The translations under genes and the position numbers were made by a program. This document shows, in pieces, positions 22,912 through 32,116 of a stretch of DNA of 64,000 bases; positions within the stretch are counted from its first letter, which is position 1; each line of letters begins with the position of its first letter. The stretch comes from Nocardiopsis ganjiahuensis DSM 45031 (GTDB taxonomy: Bacteria; Actinomycetota; Actinomycetes; Streptosporangiales; Streptosporangiaceae), in NCBI RefSeq assembly GCF_000341085.1, contig NZ_ANBA01000021.1, positions 42,234-106,233 on the forward strand. The letters run 5' to 3'. The notes below the pieces were generated by a model. That model was given only the letters and a program-made list of their open reading frames with translations, did no database searches and was not told the origin of the DNA.

Positions 22912-23766
22912 TCACAGCAGCCGGCGGGAGTGCTCCAGGGCCACCTCCAGGTCGGCTGCGCCGGGATGCCAGGCCTTCTCCCACTCCAGGCTGAGCGGTC
23001 CGGTGTAGCCGGCGCCTTCCAGCAGGCGGAACGCCCCGTCCAGGGGCAGGGCGCCCTGCCCCGGCGGGACCGGGAACGGGTCCTCGGGGGCGGCCACGTC
23101 CTTGAACTGGACCCACCCCCGGCCCCCGGTCAGCCAGGGACGCAGGTGCTCCCAGGTGCGTTCGAGCGGCTCGCCCACCCGCCAGGGGTGCAGCAGGTCC
23201 CAGACCACGGCGGTGTTCTGACGGGCGCCGTCGTCGAGCAGGCCGAGCACCCGGGCCACGTCCTCGCCCCGCGGGTGGGAGTCGTGGGTCTCCAATGCCA
23301 GACGAACCCCGAGGTCGCCAGCCAGAGGCGCCGCGGCGGCCAGCCTCCGGGCGGCCCGCTCGTCCGCCTCCGGGTCCGGCTCCGGGGCACGGGTCCGTTC
23401 CGACAGGGCACCGGGGCCTCCGGGGAAGACCCGCAGGTACGGTGCGCCCAGCAGTTCGGCCAGACGGAGGTGGTCAGCGAGGTCGGCCACCACCCCGGCA
23501 TCGTCGCCCTCGGCTGCCACCCGGACGTAGGAGGCGACGGCGAGCACGCTCATCCCGTGCGCCTCGACCAGGGCGCGGCGGCGGCCGAGTTCGGCGGGGC
23601 CGAGCGCGGGGTCGGCGGCCTCCCCCGCGCCGGCGCGCAGTTCCAGGGCTCGGGCTCCGGCGGTGTGGGCCAGAGGGACGACCTCTTCCAGTGACCGCCC
23701 CGGCGCTCCGAGGGTGGACACCGCGAACCGGGGCAGGGCGGGTCGGTCGAAGGTGCCTTGTGCCAA
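22912..23766 (-). CDS. Sugar phosphate isomerase/epimerase-like TIM-barrel protein
   Basis: A 284-residue protein of the xylose-isomerase-like (AP endonuclease 2) superfamily. Metal-site residues expected of the family appear in 'GVRLALETHDSHPRGEDVAR', 'TAVVWDLLHPWR' and 'YTGPLSLEWEKAWHPG' (a Glu near the C-terminus). It is soluble and probably converts a keto-sugar or sugar acid. It starts 118 bases upstream... on the same strand as, and downstream of, the GH42 and importer genes, so it is likely co-regulated with them. The exact substrate cannot be named. Confidence 0.8.
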   Translation of the reverse strand: MAQGTFDRPALPRFAVSTLGAPGRSLEEVVPLAHTAGARALELRAGAGEAADPALGPAELGRRRALVEAHGMSVLAVASYVRVAAEGDDAGVVADLADHLRLAELLGAPYLRVFPGGPGALSERTRAPEPDPEADERAARRLAAAAPLAGDLGVRLALETHDSHPRGEDVARVLGLLDDGARQNTAVVWDLLHPWRVGEPLERTWEHLRPWLTGGRGWVQFKDVAAPEDPFPVPPGQGALPLDGAFRLLEGAGYTGPLSLEWEKAWHPGAADLEVALEHSRRLL

Positions 23767-23812
23767 GGGGTTCCTCTCTCAGGGGCCGGTGGAGGCACCG
23801 TACCCGGTGGGA

Positions 23813-25882
23813 TCAGACGGTCGCCGGGCCGGATACCGGGACGCGCCAGGCGGTGGTGCCGTGCGGGGCGAGGACGCGCTCCTCCTCTCCGGTCGCGGCG
23901 GCCCCGGTCAACGGGGTGCCCGGGAGGCCGTGCAGTTTGACGGGCTCGTCGGTGCGGTTGGTCAGGAAGCGGTACTCGACGCCCTCACCGGCGCGCACGG
24001 TCAGTTCGACCCGGCCGCGCAGGTCCTCGGGGAGCTCGCTGCCGATCCCCGCCCCGTCCAGCAGCCGGTTCAGCAGGGCGGTGCGGTGCGCGTCGTCCAG
24101 GCGGGTGGAGACGTAGGCCGCGCTGCCGCCGCCGGGCAGGGCCCTGCGGGTCAGTGCCGCTCCCCCGGCCAGGGGGCCGTCGGCGTAGCGGGCCCAGACC
24201 TCGGTCCCGGCGTCGGTGACGGTGAGCCGGTCCGACCACAGGGTCCCGGTGGAGCCGTCGTCCAGGGTGACGGCGGCGCCTTCGGGCAGGGGCGCGAACT
24301 CCTCGATGCGCAGGCCCAGCAGATCGCGCAGCGGACCGGGGTAGCCGCCCAGGTGGACGTGGTCGTTCTCGTCGACGATCCCGGAGAAGTAGGTGGTGAC
24401 CAGGTGGCCGCCGCCCTCGGCGTAGCCGGTCAGGCGGCGCGCGGTCGCCTCGGGCAGGACGTGCAGCAGGGGCGCGACGACCAGGTCGTAGCCCTCCCAG
24501 TCGGCGTCGGTGGGCAGCACGTCCACGCGCACCCCCGCGTCGAGGAAGGCGGTGTACCAGCTCATGGCCTCGTCGTGCACGTCCAGCAGCGAGCTGGGCA
24601 GGGAGTCGCGGCGCACCGCCCAGCGGGACTCCCAGTCGAAGAGCAGGGCGGCGCGGGCGGGCAGCCGTCCGCTTCCGGCGACCTCGGCGAGGTCCTCCTT
24701 CAGAACCCGGCCGAGTTCGGTGACGTCGCGGAACACGGCGCTGTCGGCTCCGGCGTGCGGCACCATCGCCGAGTGGTACTTCTCCGCTCCTCCCGCCGAC
24801 TGGCGCCACTGGAAGTAGCAGACGGCGTCGGCGCCGTGCGCCACGTGCAGCAGGGAGTCGCGGGCCATCTCGCCGGGGGCCTTGGCCGGGTTGACGCTGC
24901 GCCAGTTGACGGCGCTGGTCGAGTGCTCCATCAGGTACCAGGGGCGGCCGCGGGCCAGGCCGCCGGTGAGGTTGGCGCAGAAGGAGAGCTCGTCGGCGCC
25001 GCCGGGTTCGGGGCGTACGTAGTGGTCGTTGGAGACGAAGTCGACCTCGTGGGCCCAGTCGGCGTAGTTCATGTCCGCGGTGTGGCCCATGACCATGAAA
25101 TTGGTGGTGACCGGGATGCCGGGGGTGAGGCGGTGCAGGATCTCGCGTTCGGCGCGCAGGTGGTCGCGCAGGACGTCGGAGGAGAAGCGCGTGAAGTCGA
25201 GCTGCTGGGTGGGGTTGGCGTGGGAGGCGGCCAGCCGGGGCGGCAGGACCTGGTCCCAGTCGGTGTAGCGCTGGGACCAGAAGTCGGTGGCCCAGGCGTG
25301 GTTGAGCCCGTCGATGGTGGTGTAGCGGTCGCGCAGCCAGGAACGGAAGGCGGCCGCGGCGTCGTCGGAGTAGTCGTGGACGTTGTGGCAGCCCAGTTCG
25401 TTGTTGACGTGCCAGGCGGCCAGGGCGGGGTGGCCGCCGTAGTGCTCGGCCAGGGCGGTGGTGAGTTCGAGGGCGTACCGGCGGAACACGGGCGAGGTGG
25501 GGCGCCAGTGCTGGCGGGCCCCGGGGCCGACCGTCTCCCCGGTGCGGGTGACCGGCAGGACCTCGGGGTGGGCGGTGGTGAGCCAGGCGGGCGGGGACGC
25601 GGTGGCGGTGGCCAGGTCGACGGCGATGCCGTTCTCGTGCAACCGGTCCATGATGTCGTCCAGCCAGCCGAAGTCCCAGGTGTCCGGGCCCGGCTGCAGC
25701 CGCGACCAGGAGAACACGCCGAGGGTGACGATGTTGACCCCGGCGCGGCGCATCAGGCGCAGGTCCTCCTCCCACACCTCGCGCGGCCACTGTTCGGGGT
25801 TGTAGTCGGCACCGTAGGCGAAGCGGGGGCGGTCGGGGTCGTGCGGCCAGCGCAGCCAGTCGCGGGAGGCGGCGTCGGTCAT
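23813..25882 (-). CDS. Beta-galactosidase, GH42 family
   Basis: A 689-residue cytoplasmic beta-galactosidase with no signal peptide. The N-terminus 'FAYGADYNPEQWPREVWEED' is the family hallmark. The acid/base is in 'WHVNNELGCHNV' (Glu162) and the nucleophile in 'YLMEHSTSAVNW' (Glu319). A trimerisation/beta domain makes up the C-terminal third. ATG 25882 is chosen because AAGGG lies upstream and family similarity starts there. It follows the ABC importer genes on the same strand by 127 bases, so imported galacto-oligosaccharides, for example from galactan side chains of pectin, are the probable substrate. Confidence 0.93.
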   Translation of the reverse strand: MTDAASRDWLRWPHDPDRPRFAYGADYNPEQWPREVWEEDLRLMRRAGVNIVTLGVFSWSRLQPGPDTWDFGWLDDIMDRLHENGIAVDLATATASPPAWLTTAHPEVLPVTRTGETVGPGARQHWRPTSPVFRRYALELTTALAEHYGGHPALAAWHVNNELGCHNVHDYSDDAAAAFRSWLRDRYTTIDGLNHAWATDFWSQRYTDWDQVLPPRLAASHANPTQQLDFTRFSSDVLRDHLRAEREILHRLTPGIPVTTNFMVMGHTADMNYADWAHEVDFVSNDHYVRPEPGGADELSFCANLTGGLARGRPWYLMEHSTSAVNWRSVNPAKAPGEMARDSLLHVAHGADAVCYFQWRQSAGGAEKYHSAMVPHAGADSAVFRDVTELGRVLKEDLAEVAGSGRLPARAALLFDWESRWAVRRDSLPSSLLDVHDEAMSWYTAFLDAGVRVDVLPTDADWEGYDLVVAPLLHVLPEATARRLTGYAEGGGHLVTTYFSGIVDENDHVHLGGYPGPLRDLLGLRIEEFAPLPEGAAVTLDDGSTGTLWSDRLTVTDAGTEVWARYADGPLAGGAALTRRALPGGGSAAYVSTRLDDAHRTALLNRLLDGAGIGSELPEDLRGRVELTVRAGEGVEYRFLTNRTDEPVKLHGLPGTPLTGAAATGEEERVLAPHGTTAWRVPVSGPATV

Positions 25883-26009
25883 GGTGGATCCCTTCGAAAG
25901 GACACGGGTGCGGGCGAGGGCGGCGCGGGGCCGCCCCCCGTTCGGTTCGGGCGTCGTGGTGGGACCCGGCACCGGGGCGGACCCGGTGCCGGGAGAGGGC
26001 CGGTCGGCG

Positions 26010-27371
26010 TCAGTCGCCGGTGGTGACGGTGAAGCCCTGGTCCTCGCCGTAGCGGACGGAGGCGTCCTGCCAGTCCGCCAGCCCTTCGGCGAGGGTGGTG
26101 TCGGAGACGTAGGCCTGACCCGCGGTGTCGTTGAACAGCGAGTTGGCGTGAGCCTGGTACGGCAGGTAGTTCCAGCCCTCGCGCACGTTGGCGGCGGACT
26201 CGGCGTAGACCTCGTTGACGGTCTGGCCTCCGAAGTACTCGGACTCGGCCGACAGGAACTCCGGCGACTCGAGGTCGGCGACGGTGGCGGGGAAGGCGCC
26301 CTGGTCGATCCGGGCCTGGACGCCGTCACCGGAGTTGGCGTACTCGATGAACGCGTAGGCGAGCGCCTGGTTCTCGGCGCCCACGGGGACGGCGAGCGCG
26401 CTGCCGCCGCTCTCGGCGCTGGCGGCGTCGCCCTCGTCCCAGGCGGGCGGCGGGGCGACCCGCCAGGAACCGGCGCCCTCGGGGACCCCGGACTCCAGGT
26501 TGAGGCCCATCCAGGCGCCGGTGACCAGGGCGGCGATGCTGCCGTCGGCCAGCCCCTGGTACCACTCGTCGCTCCAGGCGGTGACCGGCAGGAGCAGCTC
26601 CTCGTCGATGAGCTGCTGCCAGGTGTCGGTGTAGCGGGCGGTGCCCTCGTCGGAGAAGTCGATGGTCACCTCCTCGCCCTCCACCTGGAAGGGCTGTCCG
26701 CCGGCCTGCCAGATACCGGTGGTGGCATTGCCCGCCTCGCCGTTGTCGGCGGCGATGTAGACGTCGGGGTCGGCCTCCTGCAGCTCCCGGGCGGCGTCGA
26801 CGTACTCTTCCCAGGTGGTGGGGACCCCGACCCCCAGTTCGTCGAACACGTCCTGGTTGTAGAACAGGGCGATCGGGCCGGAGTCCATGGGCAGACCGTG
26901 GATCGCGCCCTCCTCGCCCTGGACCGCGCCCCACGGGCCGGGGGTGTAGTCGCCCTCCAGTTCCGACGCGCCCAGCGGGGCCAGGTCGACCAGGTTCCCG
27001 GCGATGGTGAACTGGCCCAGCGCGAAGTACTCGATGTGGGCGACGTCCGGCAGGCCCGAGCCGGCGGACAGGGCGTTCTGCAGGGCGGTGTACTGCTCGT
27101 CGCCGGTACCGACGTTCTCCACGTTCACGGTGACGCCGGGGTGCTCCGCCTCGAACTCCTCGGCGACCCGGTCCAGGGTGGGCTCCCAGGCCCAGACGGT
27201 GATCTCCCCGCCTTCCTCCAGGGCCGCGGCGACGTCCTCGGCGCCGATGTCGGGAGCGGTGTCGTCACCCGAGCCGCAGGCGCTCAGCGCGAGGCACAGG
27301 GCGCCGACCGCGGCGGCGGCTCTGGGGAGCCGGGCCGTGGGGGTTCGGCGGGTGTCCGGTTGGCTTCTCAT
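26010..27371 (-). CDS. Sugar-binding lipoprotein of an ABC importer
   Basis: A 453-residue family 1 solute-binding lipoprotein. The signal ends in the lipobox LALSAC (Cys about residue 32). The mature opening 'GEITVWAWEPTLDRVAEEFE' and 'YTALQNALSAGSGLPDVAHI' are closely similar to the binding protein at 101-1435. GAGGAG precedes ATG 27371. It is the third gene of a permease-permease-binding protein unit read from 29311 leftward and precedes the GH42 gene. It probably delivers galacto- or arabino-oligosaccharides. Confidence 0.92.
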   Translation of the reverse strand: MRSQPDTRRTPTARLPRAAAAVGALCLALSACGSGDDTAPDIGAEDVAAALEEGGEITVWAWEPTLDRVAEEFEAEHPGVTVNVENVGTGDEQYTALQNALSAGSGLPDVAHIEYFALGQFTIAGNLVDLAPLGASELEGDYTPGPWGAVQGEEGAIHGLPMDSGPIALFYNQDVFDELGVGVPTTWEEYVDAARELQEADPDVYIAADNGEAGNATTGIWQAGGQPFQVEGEEVTIDFSDEGTARYTDTWQQLIDEELLLPVTAWSDEWYQGLADGSIAALVTGAWMGLNLESGVPEGAGSWRVAPPPAWDEGDAASAESGGSALAVPVGAENQALAYAFIEYANSGDGVQARIDQGAFPATVADLESPEFLSAESEYFGGQTVNEVYAESAANVREGWNYLPYQAHANSLFNDTAGQAYVSDTTLAEGLADWQDASVRYGEDQGFTVTTGD

Positions 27372-27433
27372 GGGGGGTCTCCTCGGTCGTGGTGGTGGTC
27401 CGGGCCCGAACGGTTCCGTCGCCCGGGAACGGT

Positions 27434-28387
27434 TCAGCCCTTGAGGCTTCCGGCGGTCAGGCCCGACCTCCAGTAGCGCTGGAGCAGCAGGAAGGCGGCG
27501 ATCAGCGGGATGACGGTGAGCAGGGACCCGGTGATGACCAGGTGGAAGACGGGTTCTCCGCCGATGGTGGCGGCCTGGGCGTTCCAGGCGTTGAGGCCGA
27601 GGGTGAGCGGGAACCAGTCGGGGTCGCGGATCATGATCAGCGGCAGGAAGTAGTTGTTCCAGGTCGCCACCATGGTGAAGAGCAGGACCGTGGCGGTGCC
27701 GGGGGCCAGCAGCGGCAGGGCCACGGTGAAGAAGGTGCGGATCTCCCCGGAGCCGTCGATGCGCGCCGCCTCCATCAGTTCCTTGGGAACGGCCTGGGCG
27801 GCGAAGATCCACATCAGGTACAGGCCGAAGGGGGAGATCAGCGAGGGGACGATCACCGCCCACGGGGTGTTGGTCAGGCCCAGCTGGCTGAACATCAGGA
27901 AGGTGGGCACGGCCAGGGCGGTACCGGGTACGGCGGCCGCGCCCAGGACCACGGCGAAGACGGCGCGGCGGCCGGGGAACTCGAACTTGGCCAGGGCGTA
28001 GCCGCCGAGCACGGCCAGGAAGGTGGCTCCGCCCGCACCCGCCACCACGTAGAGCACCGTGTTGAGCAGCCAGCGGACGAACACCCCGTCGTCGTAGGCG
28101 AGGGTCGCGGCGATGTTGTCGAAGAGCGCGAAGTCGGAGCCGAACCACAGCCCGAAGCTGTCGAGCAGCGACGCCTGGCTCTTGGTGGCGTTGACGACCA
28201 GCCACACCAGGGGCACCAGGGAGTACAGCAGGGCCAGCCCGGTGACCAGGGTCAGGGCGAGGCTGCGGCGCGGGTGGGCCGGCCCGGCGCCGCGGCGCGA
28301 CCGGAGCCGCGGGCGCGGTGGGCGCAGCGGGCTGGGCGCGGTGCGGCGGCGGGGCCGGGGGGTGCGGGTCGGGGTGGGGGTGCCCAT
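27434..28387 (-). CDS. Carbohydrate ABC permease, MalG type
   Basis: A 317-residue inner-membrane permease with six predicted helices and the EAA loop 'KELMEAARIDGSGEIRTFFT'. The N-terminus is a basic, proline-rich cytosolic tail. The C-terminus 'LLQRYWRSGLTAGSLKG' is typical of MalG proteins. It lies 3 bases downstream of the MalF-type gene, so the two are co-translated. The ATPase is not in this operon and is likely a shared MsiK-type subunit, as usual in actinomycetes. Confidence 0.92.
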   Translation of the reverse strand: MGTPTPTRTPRPRRRTAPSPLRPPRPRLRSRRGAGPAHPRRSLALTLVTGLALLYSLVPLVWLVVNATKSQASLLDSFGLWFGSDFALFDNIAATLAYDDGVFVRWLLNTVLYVVAGAGGATFLAVLGGYALAKFEFPGRRAVFAVVLGAAAVPGTALAVPTFLMFSQLGLTNTPWAVIVPSLISPFGLYLMWIFAAQAVPKELMEAARIDGSGEIRTFFTVALPLLAPGTATVLLFTMVATWNNYFLPLIMIRDPDWFPLTLGLNAWNAQAATIGGEPVFHLVITGSLLTVIPLIAAFLLLQRYWRSGLTAGSLKG

Positions 28388-28390
28388 GGC

Positions 28391-29311
28391 TCAAGCCGCC
28401 TTTCGCATGCCGAACAGCTGCACCGCGTAGGCGATGACCATGGTCAGCAGCCCCATGATGATCGCCACGGCCGCGGCGTAGTTCTGTTGTTGGCCGGAGA
28501 AGGCCAGTGAGTAGGTGTAGAGGTTGGGCGTGTACCCGGTGGAGATGGCGTTCGGGGCCAGGCTCCGCAGGATGCTGGGTTCGTTGAACAGCTGGAAGCT
28601 GCCGATGACCGAGAAGATCGCGGCGATCACCAGGGCCCCGCGCAGGGCGGGGAGCTTGATCGCGGTGATCACGCGCAGCTGGCCCGCGCCGTCGACCTCG
28701 GCCGCCTCGTACAGGTTGTGCGGCACCGTGCGCAGCGCCGAGAAGAGGATGAGCATGTTGTAGCCGACGAACTGCCAGGTGACGATGTTGCCGATGGAGG
28801 CCAGGATCAGCCCCGGCGAGAGCGGGTCGGGCAGGGTGACGCCCAGCAGGTCGTTGGCGTTGCCGACGAGCCCGAACCGGCTGCCGTACATGAAGCCCCA
28901 CATCAGGGCGGCCACGACCGCGGGCACCGCGTAGGGCATGAAGATCGAGATGCGGAAGAAGTCGCGCCCGTAGAGGCGGCCGCTGTCCAGGGCCAGGGCC
29001 AGGAGCAGGGCCAGGAACAGCATGATGGGCACCTGGACGGCGAGGAAGAGCGAGACCCTGGACACCGACTCCCAGAACACGGGATCGGTGAAGGCGCTCC
29101 GGTAGTTGTCCAGGCCCACGAACGAGGTGCCGCCGACCAGCTGGTCGCGGTACACGCTCAGGTGGAGCGAGTAGAGGATCGGTGCCACGAAGACCAGCGC
29201 GAAGACGGCCATGAACGGGGCGAGGAAGCCCCATCCGGTCCAGCGCCCTCGGGGGCGGGCGCGTTTCGGCGGCCGGTGGGGGGTGCGTGCGGCGGTGGTC
29301 GTTGACGTCAT
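28391..29311 (-). CDS. Carbohydrate ABC permease, MalF type
   Basis: A 306-residue permease with six helices. The first follows the basic tail as 'GFLAPFMAVFALVFVAPILY', and the EAA loop reads 'NLYEAAEVDGAGQLRVITAI'. It is the first gene of the importer operon. A LacI-type operator lies about 80 bases before its start (29390-29403), and a LacI gene follows further upstream on the same strand. Confidence 0.92.
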   Translation of the reverse strand: MTSTTTAARTPHRPPKRARPRGRWTGWGFLAPFMAVFALVFVAPILYSLHLSVYRDQLVGGTSFVGLDNYRSAFTDPVFWESVSRVSLFLAVQVPIMLFLALLLALALDSGRLYGRDFFRISIFMPYAVPAVVAALMWGFMYGSRFGLVGNANDLLGVTLPDPLSPGLILASIGNIVTWQFVGYNMLILFSALRTVPHNLYEAAEVDGAGQLRVITAIKLPALRGALVIAAIFSVIGSFQLFNEPSILRSLAPNAISTGYTPNLYTYSLAFSGQQQNYAAAVAIIMGLLTMVIAYAVQLFGMRKAA

Positions 29312-29389
29312 CGGATCCCTCGTCGAGCAGTCCGTGTCGACCGTGGGGACGCCCCTGGGACCAGGGGCGAGGGGGCGGACACCGAGTGA

Positions 29390-29403
29390 TGTTTACGCAA
29401 ACA
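29390..29403. promoter_or_regulatory. LacI-type operator before the importer operon
   Basis: TGTTTACGCAAACA is a near-perfect palindrome (TGTTT...AAACA around a central CG) typical of LacI/GalR operators. It sits 79 bases upstream of the MalF-type gene and should bind the regulator at 29549-30592. Confidence 0.7.
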
Positions 29404-29548
29404 TTGCGGTGCCGGGAGTGTTGCACCCGTGTTGCCGGGCGGTCAAGGGGTCGGGGGATCACACTTGGGGTTCGGGGACCGGAGCCGGGGAGCCGGGCTC
29501 CGAAGACGGGCCCGGGGCCCGGGGAGCGGCCCCGGCAGGCCCGCGGGT

Positions 29549-30592
29549 TCACCCCCCGGGCGGCGCCGTACTGGCGCGCACCACCAGTTCCGTGGGGACG
29601 AGGGTGGCCGCGGGGTCCTCGTCCTCGCCGCGCAGCCGGCTCAGCGCCTTGGCCACGAGTTGGCGGCCGACCTCGGCGAAGTCCTGGCGGATGGTGGTCA
29701 GCGGCGGCAGGAACGAACCCGCCTCCGCGATGTCGTCGAACCCCACCACGCTCACGTCCCCGGGGACCGCTCGGCCGCGCTCGTGCAGCGCCCGCAGCAG
29801 CCCCAGCGCCATCTGGTCGTTGGCCGCGAAGACCGCCGTGCAGTCGGGGTCGGCGGCCAGCTCCCGGCCCGCCCGGTAGCCGCTCTCGGCCGACCAGTCG
29901 CCGTGGACCGGCTCGGGAACCGGGCACCCCCGTTCCCGGAGGGTCTCGCGCCAGGCGCGGGCCCGCCGTTCGGCGAAGAAGGACTCCACCGGACCGGCCA
30001 GGTGGTGGACCGTGCGGTGGCCGAGGCCGAGCAGGTGCTCGGTGGCGTCCCGGGCCCCGCCGATCTGGTCGGTGTCGACCACGCCGTACCGGTCGTCGAC
30101 CTCGGAGTCGGCGACGACCACCTGCAGCCCGGGGGGCAGCCGCAGGTCCGCGGCGTCCAACAGGTGGACCTCCATGATGACCACGACCGCGTCCACGGCC
30201 AGCTCGCCCAGCCGGGTGAAGGCTCCCATCACCTCGTCCTGGGTCGGCGCGGCCACCGGGATGAGCGTGATCGCGTACCCCTCGTCAGCGGCCGAGGTGG
30301 CGATCGCCTCCAGGGTGCGCACGTTGCCGGTGGTGGACAGGGTGAACACGATGACCCCGAGCGTGCGGAACTCTCCCCGCTTCAGCGCACGCGCGGCGCT
30401 GTTGGGCCGGTAACCGAGTTCGCGCATGGCCGCCAGGACCCGTTTGCGGGTCTCGGGCACCACGTTGGGGCTTCCGTTGGAGACCCGCGAGACCGTCTGA
30501 GAGGAGACCCCGGCCCTGCGGGCGACGTCGGCCATGGAGATCCGGCCGCCGCGCCGCCGCGAATCCGTCGCGGCCCCTGCGCCCTCGGCCAT
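29549..30592 (-). CDS. LacI-family regulator of the importer/GH42 operon
   Basis: About 347 residues. Helix-turn-helix 'SMADVARRAGVSSQTVSRVS', hinge 'LGYRPNSAARALKRG', and a sensor domain with 'AVFAANDQMALGLLRALHER' and 'VVGFDDIAEAGSFLPPLTTI'. ATG 30592 is used; a GTG lies two codons upstream. It lies just upstream of the importer operon with the 29390 operator between, so it most likely represses that operon until a sugar binds. Confidence 0.9.
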   Translation of the reverse strand: MAEGAGAATDSRRRGGRISMADVARRAGVSSQTVSRVSNGSPNVVPETRKRVLAAMRELGYRPNSAARALKRGEFRTLGVIVFTLSTTGNVRTLEAIATSAADEGYAITLIPVAAPTQDEVMGAFTRLGELAVDAVVVIMEVHLLDAADLRLPPGLQVVVADSEVDDRYGVVDTDQIGGARDATEHLLGLGHRTVHHLAGPVESFFAERRARAWRETLRERGCPVPEPVHGDWSAESGYRAGRELAADPDCTAVFAANDQMALGLLRALHERGRAVPGDVSVVGFDDIAEAGSFLPPLTTIRQDFAEVGRQLVAKALSRLRGEDEDPAATLVPTELVVRASTAPPGG

Positions 30593-30752
30593 CCTCACGC
30601 CCCCGTGTCCGTGGCGGAGTCGTCGGCCGCCGCCTGTGTCCGACGGCGCTCAGTGTAACCACCCGTGGGGTGGCGCGCCCGCCCCCAGGCGTGTGCTGGT
30701 GGGATGTCCGGGGGCGTTCGGGAGTGGTCCGGGGCGCTCGCGCCGAGGATGT

Positions 30753-31793
30753 CTAGGGGGACTTCGGGGGGCCCACGCTGCCGCGTTCGACGAGCGTGGG
30801 GGTGACCACCCGGCGGTCGGCGCCTCCCTGTCCCCGGCCCTTGATCCCGGCGAGCAGCAGGCTGAGCGCCTGGGCGGCCACGGTGTCGAAGTCGGGCCGC
30901 ACGGTGGTCAGGGGCGGGATGAAGTAGCCCGCCTCGGGGACGTCGTCGAACCCGACCACGCTCACGTCGCCGGGAACGGAGCGGCCGCGTTCGGACATCG
31001 CCCGCAGGATCCCCAGGGCCAGGTGGTCGTTGGCGGCGAAGACCGCCGTCACCTCCGGCATCCGGGCGAGCATCAGGCCGGCCCGGTACCCCGAGGCGGC
31101 GCTCCAGTCCGCGGGGCTGACCGGCGGCACCTCCGCTCCCGCCGCCTCCAGGGTCTGCTGCCAACCCCGCATGCGGCCGGCGGCGTCGAACCAGTCCGCG
31201 GGCCCGGCCACGTGCCAGACCGTCTCGTGCCCGGCGTCCAGCAGGTGCCGGGTGGCCAGGCGGGCGCCGGCCTCCTGGTCGACGGTGACCAGGGCGGCCC
31301 CGGCGCGTTCGGGGTCGCCGTCCACCGCCACCAGCGGCACGTCGGTCGGCACTTCGGTCAGGGCCGCGTCGGCGGCCGCGGTCGGCGCTATCACCACGAT
31401 CCCGGCGGCCCGCTGTTCGCGGTGGTGCTCCACGGCGGCGGCGATGGAGCTCCGGTCCAGGACCCGGACCCGGCGCACACTGACCACGAAGCCCTGGGCT
31501 GCGGCGGCCAGCTCGAAGGCAGCCAGCAGCGAGGAGGGGCCGAACAGGGTGGAGTTCTGCGCCACCACTCCGATGAGCTGGGACTTGCCGGTCGCCAGCG
31601 TACGGGCGGCCCGGTTGGGCCGGTAGCCCAGCTGTTCGATGGCGGCGCGCACCCGCAGCCGGGTCTGCTCACGGACGTTGGGGTGCCCGTTGAGTACACG
31701 GGACACCGTCTGGTGGGACACGCCCGCGAGTCGCGCGACGTCCGTCATCGCGGGATCGCGGTTCACCCGGACGGAGGGGGAAGTGTGGTCCAC
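30753..31793 (-). CDS. LacI-family regulator, probably of the YtfQRT-type importer
   Basis: A 346-residue LacI regulator closely similar in layout to its neighbour at 29549. Helix-turn-helix 'AMTDVARLAGVSHQTVSRVL', hinge 'QLGYRPNRAARTLATG', sensor 'AVFAANDHLALGILRAMSER' and 'VVGFDDVPEAGYFIPPLTTV'. The GTG at 31793 gives 15 residues before the helix-turn-helix; ATG 31748 is the alternative. It is divergent from the sugar-importer operon that starts at 32117, with operators between. Confidence 0.9.
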   Translation of the reverse strand: MDHTSPSVRVNRDPAMTDVARLAGVSHQTVSRVLNGHPNVREQTRLRVRAAIEQLGYRPNRAARTLATGKSQLIGVVAQNSTLFGPSSLLAAFELAAAAQGFVVSVRRVRVLDRSSIAAAVEHHREQRAAGIVVIAPTAAADAALTEVPTDVPLVAVDGDPERAGAALVTVDQEAGARLATRHLLDAGHETVWHVAGPADWFDAAGRMRGWQQTLEAAGAEVPPVSPADWSAASGYRAGLMLARMPEVTAVFAANDHLALGILRAMSERGRSVPGDVSVVGFDDVPEAGYFIPPLTTVRPDFDTVAAQALSLLLAGIKGRGQGGADRRVVTPTLVERGSVGPPKSP

Positions 31794-31956
31794 CCATGAC
31801 TCCTTGACTGCTGGGGCCTGCCGCTCACCGCCTGGCGAGCGGCACCAGGCTATGTGATCGGTTCGTCGGACATCGGGACACGAGCCCTCCCGCGGCGCGC
31901 CCGGTCACCGGCGGTGACCCGTGTCCCGCTGATGGGCGACCCGGTGCAGAGGCTTA

Positions 31957-32050
31957 GTTGGCGTTAACATATCCCACCCTCCGCTGGTCGGCAATGGTCC
32001 GAAATTCTGGGCGTACCAGGGTTGACTTCAAGAATGTTAGCGCTCACGAT
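31957..32050 (+). promoter_or_regulatory. Promoter and LacI-type operators of the ribose/galactofuranose-type importer
   Basis: A -35 box TTGACT at 32022-32027 stands 17 bases from a -10-like CACGAT at 32045-32050. Between and across them is TGTTAGCGCTCAC (32034-32046), a LacI half-site pair around a central GCGC. A further copy-like element, GGCGTTAACATA, lies near 31961. Repressor binding would block the promoter directly. Confidence 0.6.
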
Positions 32051-32116
32051 ATTCCAAAAGTGATCCGGATCACCCGCCCCCATTCCCCGGGTCACACCGA
32101 CGTGGAGGACCCCCCG

